From assembly GCA_037951165.1 (NCBI GenBank), contig JBBDHG010000063.1:606001-670000 (forward strand): a stretch of 64,000 bases of DNA, in the 5' to 3' direction. This DNA is from Lophius americanus (lineage: Eukaryota > Chordata > Actinopteri > Lophiiformes > Lophiidae). A model generated the notes under the pieces. It ran no database searches, was not told where the DNA came from, and saw only the letters and a list, made by a program, of their open reading frames with translations. Made by a program: the position numbers and the translations under genes. This document shows positions 50,908 through 62,501 of the stretch, piece by piece (position 1 is the stretch's first letter; each line of letters begins with the position of its first letter).

Positions 50908-51640
50908 ACATCGTCAGCCACAACATTAGAACCGGTACCTTATTACTGACTGGTGACACGAGGTGGGTCTACATAAGACACATTTCTCTTTTCCGAATTA
51001 AACCTTTCAAAATTGCAATATCGGTCGCCCGTTTACAGCACTTGTGATCCTGTCCGACCCGGTGTTTACATGCATCGAGTCACCTAATTGGAAACGCTTT
51101 CAGACATGCGCAGACGGTCCGTACTCCCTTTCATAAGATGGCGATAATGCTTCGGTAAGTTGGGTGCAAACCGCAAACATCCGCCCAGAAGAAGAATACA
51201 ACATGAGGGCATGCGCGGAAGTCACTTTTCGCCCATGTAACCATCCAAATATGTTAAAGTCTTTCAAAGTTGCAATGAATAAATCACTCTCCGATGCAGA
51301 CCGGTACTGTTTTGAAGTCGCCATACCTAAAATGCGTCGCGGCGCTGAAAAAACTCGGCGGAGTATAACAGCACGAAGCTGGGCATGCGCAGATTCAACT
51401 CAAACAGGAAGCTTTCCGATACAGCGTTTACATGCAGAGACTGGCTATCGCAAAGGCTTTCTGAAAGATTTTGACTACCTCCTTGCAAAGGAGTAAAATC
51501 TAATTCGGAAAAGTTCTTTCCATTGGGAAAGGGGTGTTTACATGTAGGATTTTCTTCCCGAGTAAAGGTCTTTTCCGAATCTAATCAGAATTAGGCTGTT
51601 CATGTAAACCCACCTAATCTTATGGCTGATTGGTGAAGGA
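50908..51640 (+). mobile_element. Tc1-like MITE split by a later insertion
   Basis: The left end TACATCGTCAGCCACAACAT and following subterminal sequence (ACTGACTGGTGACAC) match the family's 5' end. The right end AATCTTATGGCTGATTGGTG at 51616-51635 matches the 3' end. Between them lies a separate 655-bp element at 50961-51615. Confidence 0.55.
50961..51615. mobile_element. 655-bp inverted-repeat DNA transposon, non-autonomous
   Basis: Ends AGGTGGGTCTACATAA and (reverse complement) AGGTGGGTTTACATGA form TIRs of about 16 bp with two mismatches. Sub-terminal GTTTACATGCA/GTTTACATGTA repeats occur internally. It has no transposase frame. Internally it is CpG-rich, with CATGCGC(A/G)G at 51105, 51210 and 51384, and AAGATGGCG at 51135. 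No clear target duplication is visible at either flank. Confidence 0.65.
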
Positions 51641-54600
51641 GTCAACTGAATGTCATGTGTAATATCAGTGAAGTAAGGACTTGAATGAAAGGACAAATTT
51701 GTGAAATTTAAAAAAGTGTCCAAATAGATGAGGAAACAACCCTGACGTCAATCAACATATTGCAAGATGGTTCATTCGTAGTAAGGGAACATCTTCTAAA
51801 GGCATCAGATTAAAGCCAAGTCAACAAAAAGTTGATTCAATATGTTAAAGAAATTCAAGACTGCAACCAAAGAAAGTCTAAAATGCATCAAGAAGGACAC
51901 GGACAGACTTGTGTCAGACGCATTGACTTACACGCAGCCAGATTGACTTACAAACCCCCACTCCAACACTACCCTCACACTCATACACACACATACACAC
52001 ACACACAATCATACACACAAACACACACTCTCAAAGGGGTCTAAGTTACTATTAATCAGAAACCACATGAATGGCTGCTCCTCCCGCCAACCACTGTGAC
52101 TCCGTTCGTCTACCAGTTTCAAAGACATGTCAGGTGAAGTAAGAGGCTCACACTGTGGGTCACAATGAGGCCACTTCCTCTGCAGCCCACCCTGTATCCC
52201 TTCAAAAACGATGGTTGCTTCCTTCTCATCCTCCCTTCGTCTCACTTTACTTCCTCTTCATGCTTTATTCATTTCTCAAAACTAGTGGGTCAACTCTGAG
52301 GTCATTAAGTCTACCTGTGTCCCCCACACAAGTTATTTGGTTCATTTCATGAGGGACTGTGTGGACACTTGAAACAGACGAAGGAACAAAACCGTCAACA
52401 GAGAGTCACAATGTTCCATAAGGTTAAATCTGATAGTAGTAAATATCAAACAAAACTCAACCAGTAATTACTGTGGTAATGTTTCAATAAATGGGGTGTA
52501 TGTGTGCACAGACATGTAATCAGACTCTGAGGCTGATAGCAAAAAATGTTCCGACTTATCTGATGACTGTCCAATTAAAAAAAATAAAAAAATAAAGGGA
52601 GATTTTCGTTACTGTTCAGAATGGGAACTGCACAAGAAGCCACTGTACAAGATCCGTTCCGGAACAAAGTGTGAGGCCTTGTTCCTTCGTGTACCAGAAC
52701 AGAGAAAATGACTCTATAACTCATTTTTAAAAGCTTTTCAGCTCTATAAATGTGAGTCAGCTGTACATGGTGTGAATGAGGCACCTGATTTTCGCGCAGA
52801 GGAAACAATGAAACTCTGGAGAAGGAGACAGGCGGTGAATGTGCATCTCTCAGACACCTGTTTCAATTTGTTGCATACATAGAAACTTAGTGTGGCAACA
52901 AGACAAAAAAATAGGGGCCTGGTGAGTTTAAGGCGACAAAAAAAAAGGTGGTGTAGTTTCACCTCTCGCACGCTGACATATGCGAGCGCAGACACTTGTG
53001 GATGCGGACCACTGTGCCACAGGTGTCAAGCTCCTCTCCACCGTCACAACACACTGGCCTTTGTGTGGAGTGCCAGCACACTTCCCCAGAGACTCATAAA
53101 GGCCGCTAAAGGAATGAAAAAATCCATCAAAGTGACACTGTTTCTCCAGACCACGTACAAACGCTCACGCGCACATGCACAAACACACACACTGATTCCA
53201 CTGTAGGGATTTTAATCGTCACTAAAGCCTTTATGATCAGATGCATACTTCTGCTTGTTCTTTAACTTTTCTACAATTAATATGCTGCTAAAACAACAGC
53301 AGAGACCGTCAACGTGTGGATATTAATTTAAGTTAGGATTAGTTCACAAGTTATAATATTATTATATTCATAGCCATTCCTCTTCTTAACCTGTCTGGCA
53401 GGAAGCTCACTTAGGCTAGTTATATTCTCACTGCCGCTCTGACAGGATGTGCCCATATTTGGGCAACAGCCTGAAGAAATTGTGAGGAAATAACTTGAGC
53501 AAGCAGAGTTTGTGTCCTCAAAAAGGTGTGTCTTCCTGTGAGTGGGAGTTCTTTAAAGCGCCAAGTCCAACCAGATAGAAGGAATGGATGAGGTTAGGAA
53601 ATACAACATAGAAAGCATAAGTGGGTGTGTAGCTCTGGAAACATCACAGTAACAATAGATTAACAGTGGTGTTACACCACGAAGACTTCTTCCGTGGTGT
53701 AACACTCACTTTACACTCAGTTCTAATGTCAAATAAAATAATACCACCAAATTGCTTGTTTATGGAAATTGCCTTGTATTTGAAATCAAATGTTTGTCTT
53801 GAGTACTTTAATGATTGTTTGATTTTGCATGCCAATAATAAAAGTTGCCAGTCAGAGAGGGACTGCAAACGTATGTTAAGAGACAGATGTGATTGGGGTT
53901 AAGGTTTATTGAAGTAGGCCTGGCATGTTTAGCGCAATCATTAAAAAAAGAAATGTGATTTCCGCTCAAGGTGGATCTGGGTCCATTTTTGCATGGTAAA
54001 GATTCTTAAAGTTCGTAGATACAAGAAATCCATGAGTGTCTCTGAATCTGCACTATACAGTTGTCCGATTGGATCTTAATGACATTTTTCTATAAAGCAC
54101 CATGTTTAGAAGTTTTAAATACTGAGACAGCATTTTATTCTGTTTAGCGTTATTACAGCTGAATATAAGCCCTTCTGTTCTGTGTGTGTTCTGCTGGTAT
54201 TGGTTACTCTCACGTCCTTGCAGTAACTAAGCAGAGATGCAGGAGTGCAAACAAACACACACACACACCCACACACACTATATTGACAAAAAAAATCACT
54301 GATCACAGGTGCACAACAAACACGATGAAGGAAAAGGCAGTCACACACACAAGTACTAGTGTGTGTTAGAGAGTGAGAATGTGAACACACTAGACAAATA
54401 AAGAGCTTAACTGCTATTAGAACGGGTTGACAAAAGTAAGAAAATAATGAATGCAAACACTTTCATTTGAACTTAACAAACAGTGCAGAGAACGCACTCA
54501 AGCAGGACTTAAGAAGTGTTATGGTAGATGGAGAAAGGATGCAGTCAGATTGCACCACCATGTGGCAAAAAGAAAGTACTGCATATTTGAGGAGTAAAAT

Positions 54601-55715
54601 AATAACGTTATCGAAATTCAAGATTGGAAGCAGCCAGACCCTTAATTGCTTCTTTTCGGCAACAGTTCCAAATATTTTCTTTTGTCCATTTAAACCTCCC
54701 TTTTCAAATTATATTTATCAATATGTATATATCTTGAAAATGAATCAATGAGGGGACCAGCAGCATTTCCACAACAAAAACGCCCAGGGTACATAAAATG
54801 ATGTTCAGTATTTTATTTAAAACACAGCCAATCTAAAACAAGAACCCACAAAATGACCCTTAAACCTAATGTTCTTTGAGAGGGACACTATTTTATTTGT
54901 TCCTTCAAAGATGGTTGGTGTGCAGACGTTGCTTTTGACATCATCCACTCCTGAGACGTTGCCACAGGGGGGAAGAAAACAGACCACAAAGCCAGAGATG
55001 TGTCCTTGCACTTATCACTTATTATGACTTCAAAGCAATATCACCATTATTTGAAACTTGTGCTTAAAATAACGACAAATGGTTTTTTAATTTTTTTTCT
55101 GCACTGCCATTAAATATCTCAAAAAGGGTCTGTGCTGTGACTCAAGTATTCCACAATAACTACAACATTCAAAGCTAAGTAATTAAAGCTGAAGTAGTTC
55201 TTATTTTCGGTGCCCAAACTACAGACAACATATCCATTTTAATATTGTTATTTGTTATCTCACACTAGTGAATCTTCCGTGAGCACTGTCTATGTTATAA
55301 TTCTGGACAATTTCTTGGATTCAGCTCACAGTAGTGACGCTCTAATGACGATGTCGCTGTGTAATTCTTGTCCAAGCATAGTTAACATTATGTTTGAGGA
55401 TGGAAACAAATACTTTGTAATTCCCCTATTCTCAATAAGTAATGATTCTTAAAAAAAAATCCCCACAATGATCTGAGTCACCAACAAAATCTAACGGATT
55501 GCTCTTAAGGCCCTATCTTAACTCGTATATCCGTAGCTGAGATCTTTCTTTTTTTTATCAAATATCTGACACTTTATCTGCATCTACTCCATTCAATTAT
55601 TCCTTCTTTGGAACATGTCCAACTCTTCATTCAAGTTTGTGAAAATAAGTTGTTTAGTAGTTTATTTAAAATTGTTAAAATGCTGTTAAAATGTTTTACA
55701 CATGGCACCCACTAT
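51641..55715. other. Non-coding stretch, probably gng12 intron
   Basis: It holds a CA-rich microsatellite at 51976-52028, a short CA run at 54256-54278 and a palindrome at 53669-53705. No exon or gene recognised. Confidence 0.4.
53669..53705. repeat. Double palindrome
   Basis: GTGTTACACCACG (53669-53681) and CGTGGTGTAACAC (53693-53705) are perfect inverted arms around an 11-nt centre. Each arm also contains its own palindromic GGTGTTACACC-type core. Confidence 0.8.
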
Positions 55716-55719
55716 GCGA

Positions 55720-55993
55720 AGGTTGCATATTTTCCCCCATGGTAGAATGGGTTCTCTTGGGGTATTCCGGCTTCTTCCCAGTCCAAAAATATGCAGAAAA
55801 GGTGACATCTTGACTCTTAATTACCCGTTTGAGTGAATGTGAATGGTTGCCTGCCTGTACGTGTTGGCCCTGTGATGAACTGGCGTCTCGTCCGAGGAGT
55901 AACCCGCCTCTCACTCAATGACAGCTGGAATAGACTCGAACTCTCCTGTGACCCTGAAAAGGATAAGTAGCAACGGGTAATGAATGAATGAAT
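55720..55993 (+). repeat. Teleost SINE-like dispersed repeat, diverged copy
   Basis: Shows GGTATTCCGGCTTCTTCCCA, GTGAATGGTTGCCTGCCTGT, CTGTGATGAACTGGCGTCTC, GTGACCCTGAAAAGGATAAG and ends with (AATG)n, in the same order as the copy at 57261. Confidence 0.7.
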
Positions 55994-56181
55994 GTTAAAA
56001 TGATGAAAACATTTTTTTTTAATTAGGAGAGTAAATGCTTATCTGTTTATGTCACATGTCCAAAGCTGGAAGTTTGATGAAAACCTGTTTAGTAGTTTTT
56101 GTGAATGGCGGCCAACAGACGCCGGTGAAAACAGAACCTCGCGGAAAGTGGGAATACTTATTTATGCCATCATCTCGATCA

Positions 56182-56611
56182 CAACTACAAAAAGCACTCA
56201 GAGAGCGCAAACCTCCACCAAGGGCCATCTGGCCATCCGTTCGGCATATCCTACTGATGACTTGATTTTGGTGATGTAAGGTGTTTCTTATCATTTAAAA
56301 ATAGTATAAGCATTTTGGAGTGTTGACCATTTATTATTGTTATTATTACCTCCAACAAGGAGGTTATGAAGCAACAATGTCTGTTTACTGGAAAGGAACA
56401 GGAAAGAACAAAACACCTCTTTACGATTCTATGCGGCCCGATACTCATGAGTATGTTGGAGTTGTCAACACAGATATTAATGGAGAAAACTTTTTTTTTA
56501 AACCATGGGAACTGGTTTAGACCTTGTTCCTTTTATGTGTTATGAACGGGAAGTGATGGAACAATGGCTGCCCTTGGCAGAGGTTTGCTTTCTGAGTGCT
56601 TTTTGTAGTTG
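56182..56611. mobile_element. 430-bp MITE-like element with about 45-bp inverted ends
   Basis: The left end CAACTACAAAAAGCACTCAG continues through GCAAACCTCCACCAAGGG. The right end (56566-56611) is its reverse complement with a few differences. The interior has ACCTCCAACAAGGAGGT, itself palindromic. I see no transposase and could not define the target duplication. Confidence 0.7.
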
Positions 56612-57260
56612 TTCTTATTTATTTCAACCAAACTACAGACCTCTGAATGTCCAGTGCTTACTATGAGTGAAATGAGGTAGCAGTTGTGGATAATTCAAAC
56701 ACCCATCTGTAGCAAACATCTGCCCGCCTGAGAAAGTTACACCAACCTGCATCAAGCCTGTTGAAGCAAACAACTTCTCGGCTCATTCACTAACTTTAAC
56801 AGTTGGAAGGACAGTTGCAAATCTAACCTCTGATCAGTGTCTAAGAGGAACTCAGACCCTGGACAGGGTTTACTCTCTAAACACACCTATCGTTTCTGCT
56901 TTCTACTCTCTGGCCAATGAGAGGCGAGGATGAACAGATGTTTGCAGCACTGGCAACAAAACAAAAATCTTGAAATGTCATAGAGTGTTTGTTATTATAA
57001 GGCAGATGCTAAGGTTTTAATTCTCCAATGCAAATAGTTATTTTACCCCATTTGTTTGATGTTTTGATATGCATTAAGCATGTGCCGTGATGACCCTGCT
57101 GCACTTCATTTATTCATGTATGTTAAATGCAGTTATTGTTAGGGATGAAACGATTAAACCTACTTTGTAGAAATGTTCATGTACTTCCATTTTAGTACTT
57201 GCCAATATGTGTACGCTCACTATCATTCCACAAAGAAAATAGATTGTGTAAAAGTTAAAT

Positions 57261-57580
57261 AGTGGTTAGCACTGCTGCCTCACAACAAGAAGGTACCGGG
57301 TTCGAATCCATTTCTACCGGCCTCTTTGTGCGGAGTTTGCATGTTCTCTGCGTGGGATCTCTCCGGGAACTCCGGCTTCCTCCAACAGTCCAAAAACATG
57401 TGATACAGGTAAATTGTTGACACTAAAATTGCCTGTAGGTGTGGGTGTGAGCGTGTGTGGTTGGTTGTCTATATGTGTCAGCCCTGCGATGAACTGGCGA
57501 TTTGTCCAGGGTGTACCCTGCCTCTCGCCTGATGTTAGCTGGGATAAGCCCCAGCCCCCCCGTGACCCTGAAATGTTAGG
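57261..57580 (+). repeat. Teleost SINE-like dispersed repeat, best copy
   Basis: A-box-like AGTGGTTAGCACTGCTGCCT, B box GGTTCGAATCC at 57299-57309, then GGAGTTTGCATGTTCTC, ACTCCGGCTTCCTCCAACAG, GCCCTGCGATGAACTGGC, GTCCAGGGTGTACCC and CGTGACCCTGAAA, in the standard order of this very common fish family. Confidence 0.8.
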
Positions 57581-57885
57581 TATTGTTGGGTCCTTGGTTA
57601 TTTAACATAGTAATAAGAAAACAGGTAATTTAAATGACTCAATCTAGTATCCATGCGCTCATAAAAAAAAATATGCTAGAGCCTAGGTTTGTAGTATTAA
57701 ATGTCATAATTTTGTGCACAGTCCAGCATCTGTGTGTATTTTGAGAAAACCTCCTTCAGCCTAAAACAAGAATGAAATTCAACTGCTGCCAACCTTTGAC
57801 TGAAGATGGCGTAGCTTAGTGGAGTTTTTACCTCATTCCCACCACAATGTGTTGCTTTTTTCAACTTCAGGGTATCATTCTGGTC

Positions 57886-57990
<105 letters not shown>

Positions 57991-58138
57991 CTTAACATGC
58001 TATCACAGGCCTGAGCACCTGGTAGGCGATGACAAGTCACAACACACCTGTCAAGAGTTAGTGGTAAAATGTCATCAGAAACCCAGCAAAAACATAACAT
58101 CTAAAACCTGCCTTTATTTTTCATCTCAAGGAATAAAG

Positions 58139-58180
58139 TTCCCATTCATACCCTGACAACCTGCAGGGTATGAATGGGAA
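58139..58180. repeat. Perfect 17-bp inverted repeat
   Basis: TTCCCATTCATACCCTG (58139-58155) and its exact reverse complement (58164-58180) surround the 8-nt ACAACCTG. Confidence 0.85.
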
Positions 58181-58558
58181 ATTCCCAACTATTCATTTGA
58201 TTGTGTAAGTTGATCAGAATAGACCTTCCATAATTATAGTTATCAATATGACAATAATCATGGGAGCCTAAAAAGATGCTACACATTCATTGGTTTGAGA
58301 TTCCACCATACGATCATTGATTTATTTTTTCTCCCGATCATATAATAAACAGTAGAATATTTTTGGACTTTGGGTTGCTGTTTTTGAGAAAATATGAAAA
58401 TTAAACTCATGCTACTTAAAACTACAGACTTGTTGATAATAAAGAAGTTATTGCTGCAGTTCTAGCTCATTCTTTGTGAGGGTTAGATTTGTTTGAAAGT
58501 GTGAAAATCACAGCTAGGGCTGTCACTATCATGACCCTAAACTGACTTTCCCTGCTTT

Positions 58559-58592
58559 GGGACTAATAAAGGTTTATCTTATCTTATCTTAT
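58559..58592 (+). repeat. LINE/SINE tail with TTATC repeats
   Basis: GGGACTAATAAAGGTTTATC plus repeated TTATC, the same tail as at 24212-24244. The preceding sequences differ, so both are 5'-truncated. Confidence 0.6.
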
Positions 58593-59253
58593 GCTTAATT
58601 GTCAGACAAATATTTGCAACAAACCATTTCAGTATTATATGTTATTTGTCATACATTTGGCGCCTTGCATCAATCATTTGGCTTAAAGAGAAATATGTTA
58701 ACAGTGGTATGGTATCTGGTTTTCTTACTAAATGCTGTTAAGATGCAATAGCCGTTTACATTGTTTTTAATACTCATCTTGCCAGAGCTTCTTTATTTAG
58801 TTTTTATTTATGTGAATAGATGTGTGTGTTTGAGAAAATGTGATCGCATTTATCATTTTTAGGCAAATTTTGTTGTAATATCTTTTGCAATGACAATAAA
58901 GTTCTGAAGTTCTAAATGGTCCAAGAGGTTGAGGGCAATGGATGTTCATCGAAAGGTTAAACAGATAGAGGTATTTAAGGTTAATCAAACTCTCCACTCA
59001 CCATAGTCAGAGAAACCAGATGAGGTCATCAATGAGAGCCAACATCAAACGGTGGAAAACGAAGTAGAAGCAGTGATGAAATGTGACATATCTGTTTCAT
59101 CCAAATGATTTATACAAATGAATGAGGTGGTTGTAAAAAAAAAATATGCAAAATAAAGGTGAACAGACTGTTATTTAATAACTGTGACAAGATAATCTGA
59201 TATTGGACATTGATCCAGGAGATAGATGACTTCTCTATTGGAGTAACTCAATA

Positions 59254-60662
59254 CACTGCTCAAAAAAATTAAAGGAACACTTAATGATGAAAGTATGACA
59301 CCAAGCCAGTTAAACTTCAGGTTCTGCAGGTGGTAGCCACAATCCATTTCTCTCTACATATCTTTCCTGATTAACTCTTCTCTAGTTTTGTGTTCTCCTG
59401 GGGTCTTTGTCACCACTTGTGACATGAGGCAGAACCTGCAGCCCACTGACGCTGCACAGTTAGTCCAGCTCCTCCAGGATGGCTTATACCTGCGTGCAGT
59501 TGCAGCAAGGTTCGCTGTGTTTCCCAGAACCGTCTCAAGAGCATGGAGGAGATGCCAGGAGACGGGCCGTTATATGAGGAGAGCTGGACAGGTCCGTAGA
59601 AGGACAAAAACCCAGCAGCCAGACTGGTATCTGCTCCTCAATGTGAGGAGGAACAGGAGGAGCACTGCCAGATCCCTACAAAATGACCTCCAGTGAGCTA
59701 CTGGTGTGATGTTTCTGACAGAACTATCATCAACAGACTGCATGAACGTGGCATGAGGGCCTGTGGTCCTCTACTGGGACCTGTGGTCACAGCCCAGCAT
59801 TGTGGAGCTCAATAGGTGTTCACCAGAGAACAGCAAAATTGGCAGGTCCTCCATTGGTGCCCCGTTCCCTTCACAGACGAGAGCAGGTTCAAACTGAGGT
59901 CATGTGGCAGGCGTGACAGAGTCTGGAGATTCTGTGGAGAACGTAATGCTGCTGCATCATCATCCAGTAGGACCGGTTTGGTGGTGGATCACTGTTGGTC
60001 TGGGGAGACAGATCTGTGGATGGTCTCACACACCTGCACGGACTACCCATCAGTACAGTGACTGCTGTTAGATACCAGGATGACACTCAGACCCACTATC
60101 AGACCTTACACGATCCAGTGGACCCTGGGTTCCACCCGGTCCAGGACAATGCTCGGCCTCATGCGGTCAGAGTCGGTAGGCAGATCGTAATGATACCATT
60201 GACTGGTCCCCATGGTACCCGAACCTGAATTCCCTTGAGAACCTCTTAGATGTTATGTATCTCTGGATCAGACGCCACCAACACTGACCACAGACTGTCC
60301 AGGAGCCCTGATCCAGGTCTGGGAGGAAATCCCCCAGGACACCATCCCCAACATCATCAGGATCATGCCCAGATGTTTTCAGGCGGTCCCTTTGGCATGT
60401 GGGGCACCTGAAAACATCTCCCGGGTAACATTAAAAGTTGTTGTGTTGAAATTAACTAGAGTTGGATCAGTCTGTGATTTCAGTTTTTCACTTGGATTTT
60501 TGGTGTAATTTAGAATCCAGCCCTTAATACTTTAATGATTTTCGATTTCTATTCATCTTTCTTCTTGCAATATTTATATAAATAAAGATTTTCAACTTGA
60601 ATGTTTCTTTCATCGAGATCCCGACAGTGATTTAATTGTTCCCTTAATTTACGTGAGCAGTG
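59254..60662 (+). mobile_element. Tc1/mariner-like transposon, nearly full length, inactive
   Basis: It starts CACTGCTCAAAAAAATTAAA and ends with its near complement (...TTAATTTACGTGAGCAGTG), flanked by TA at 59252-59253 and 60663-60664, the Tc1/mariner target duplication. Length is about 1.4 kb, normal for the group. Transposase remains run left to right: an N-terminal helix-turn-helix (LVQLLQDG...RTVSRAWRR, 59455-59560), the first catalytic Asp in FTDESRF (59870-59890), and the second in QDNARPH (60142-60162). These lie in three different reading frames, and the third-acid region is broken by stops. It cannot make active transposase. Confidence 0.88.
59388..60230 (+). pseudogene. Tc1-like transposase pseudogene
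   Basis: The open pieces 59388-59696, 59816-60061 and 59995-60228 belong to one ancestral transposase of about 340 residues, now split by at least two frameshifts and stop codons. The DNA-binding part and two of the three catalytic acids are still readable. Confidence 0.85.
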
Positions 60663-61447
60663 TATTAGCTGATGTGGATAGCTCATATTGCCTGACATAA
60701 AGGAATAATGACAAAAAAAATTGCCTGGGTTTAAATGTGCTTTAAGAAAGGATGTAAATGGATGGATTGAAAAGGATGACAAAACATGACCCTTTTGGCG
60801 GGGGCTTAAGAGCTGAAAGGCATAGGAACTTCTATTTCATGTCTTTACACAGAATGAAGACGTTGTGGTAATAAACTAAACCATGGTTTCTCCTCTTCTG
60901 TGAATTGCAGTTTATTTTCTTTCACCCGTTCTGAAATTAAGTGAGATCTGTTCAAAATGAAAACAGCTCCACCTTCAGTTCAGATGTATTCATCTGAAAC
61001 TCAGATGAATCAATCTGAGTTTCAAGTCAACATTATTAGTGAGTGAACAAAAACAGCCCCTTGCTTCCGGGAGCCAGCATGACCCAATCTATAGTCCATA
61101 TGTATTGCCTACTGCTGTAGCATCAATGCTCTTATTAATTCAACGGGTAAAATCGATTCTGTTGTCATGTAGATGTATCACTTAGTTGGTATATTTTCAG
61201 CCAATGACTGCCTACAGTGATGTTTTGTATTTCATGAAAACAAGTAATTCTGTTTTCTAACCAATGGGACTGTGACTCAACATCCACAATGTCCCCACCT
61301 CTCAGTACATCTGCTTCAGGGGAGGGTGGAATTCAGGCAAACCAGTGTAGGCTTGGCCTTGTGACTCCCAACCATCAAATCAAAACCAACCCCAGTAGTC
61401 TTTAAATGCTACAGTAGTCTTTCTGATTTCTAGTGTAAAGTCCTGTT

Positions 61448-61835
61448 ATAACCACCGATCATCCATAACCTTAAAACCACCTCTCCTATTATCGTGTAGG
61501 TCCCCTTTTTGTCACCAAAACAGCTCTGAGATGGATCATGTCCCCTGACACCTTTCTCACAACATCAGAAGTAACTTTTTCAGCCATTTCTGCTACACTA
61601 GATATTCTGTTGGATCGGATGATACGGGCTTGCCTTTCACCCCCATGTGCGTCAGTCAGTGTTGTGCACCGAAGACCCTATCCCCAGTTCACAAGTTGTC
61701 CTTCCTTAGAGGACTTTGGTAAATACAAACCACTGCAGGCTGGAGCAGCCAAGACATCCTGCAGAATTGATCTGACCAGGTCATCTAGCCATAACTATTT
61801 AACCCTCGACAAAGTCACTCTCCTCCTTTAAGAAC
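61448..61835 (-). mobile_element. Tc1-like transposon, internally deleted copy
   Basis: Read in reverse: 5' transposase sequence (GACTTTGTCGAGGG, then CTAGATGACCTGGTCAGATC), the GGAAGGACAACTTGTGAACT block, AGTGTAGCAGAAATGGCTGA, then a jump to CAGAGCTGTTTTGGTGACAA and the 3' TIR region (AGGTGGTTTTAAGGTTATGG). The catalytic core is deleted. Same family as at 24645 and 28230. Confidence 0.7.
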
Positions 61836-62264
61836 CCTTATATGAATTTGCTAAGGGTTTAGATCATGTTAAATATTTGACATCTTTTGTTAAATAACAA
61901 TTTTAAAAAATCACTATTAGGGCTACATCTAATGACATCATTTTTCACCTTTCAGGAGCTGGAGCTGGATGGAGAACATTTTAGTCTATTTTTGAAGATT
62001 TGTTGAAGGGAAAAAAATTCCTCTCTAAATGTTTCTGAATGATATGTTCATCAAAAAATATGCAGATCAGAAAAAATCAGGACCATTTAATTAATCTATT
62101 TATCCATACAATGTCAACAAATGTTGAATTTATTCTTTGATGATGTATGAGATAGAAACACGTATGTATGTGTTCACAAGTGAAGAAAATATGTGAACCA
62201 CTATGCCTGGCTAGGAAGTAGCAAGATCAGTAAAAGACACTAAAATGAGGACACACTAGCACAA

Positions 62265-62501
62265 ATGCACACCAACTCCTACTTCATTAAGCTGTGCAAT
62301 GAAAGACCTGCAGAAAATGTAACAGAACAGCACTATGAGGAAACAGATCTAGGTAGACAAAAGGCTCGGAGGTCGGTCACCACGGAGAGTTCTTCCTGTG
62401 CCACGGTGGTAGTTCAAGAAGTCATTGACGGAGCTGCCGATCGAGTCGGACAGCATTCTGTGTCAGCGGAGACACAGAATGCCTCTTCCAAAGACGCCTG
62501 A
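62265..62501 (+). other. Isolated 78-codon open frame of unknown status
   Basis: ATG to TGA, with an in-frame stop at 62241 upstream. The amino acid mix is balanced and mostly polar (ERPAENVTEQHYEETDLGRQ), unlike the low-complexity frames elsewhere, and the DNA is more CpG-rich than its surroundings. There is no recognisable domain, signal peptide or membrane segment. It overlaps the inverted repeat at 62453-62482. It may be an exon, a transposon remnant or chance. Confidence 0.2.

Noticed and set aside
57261..57310. tRNA gene (GGTTCGAATCC B box)
   Set aside because: It belongs to a 320-bp dispersed repeat with relatives in this window.
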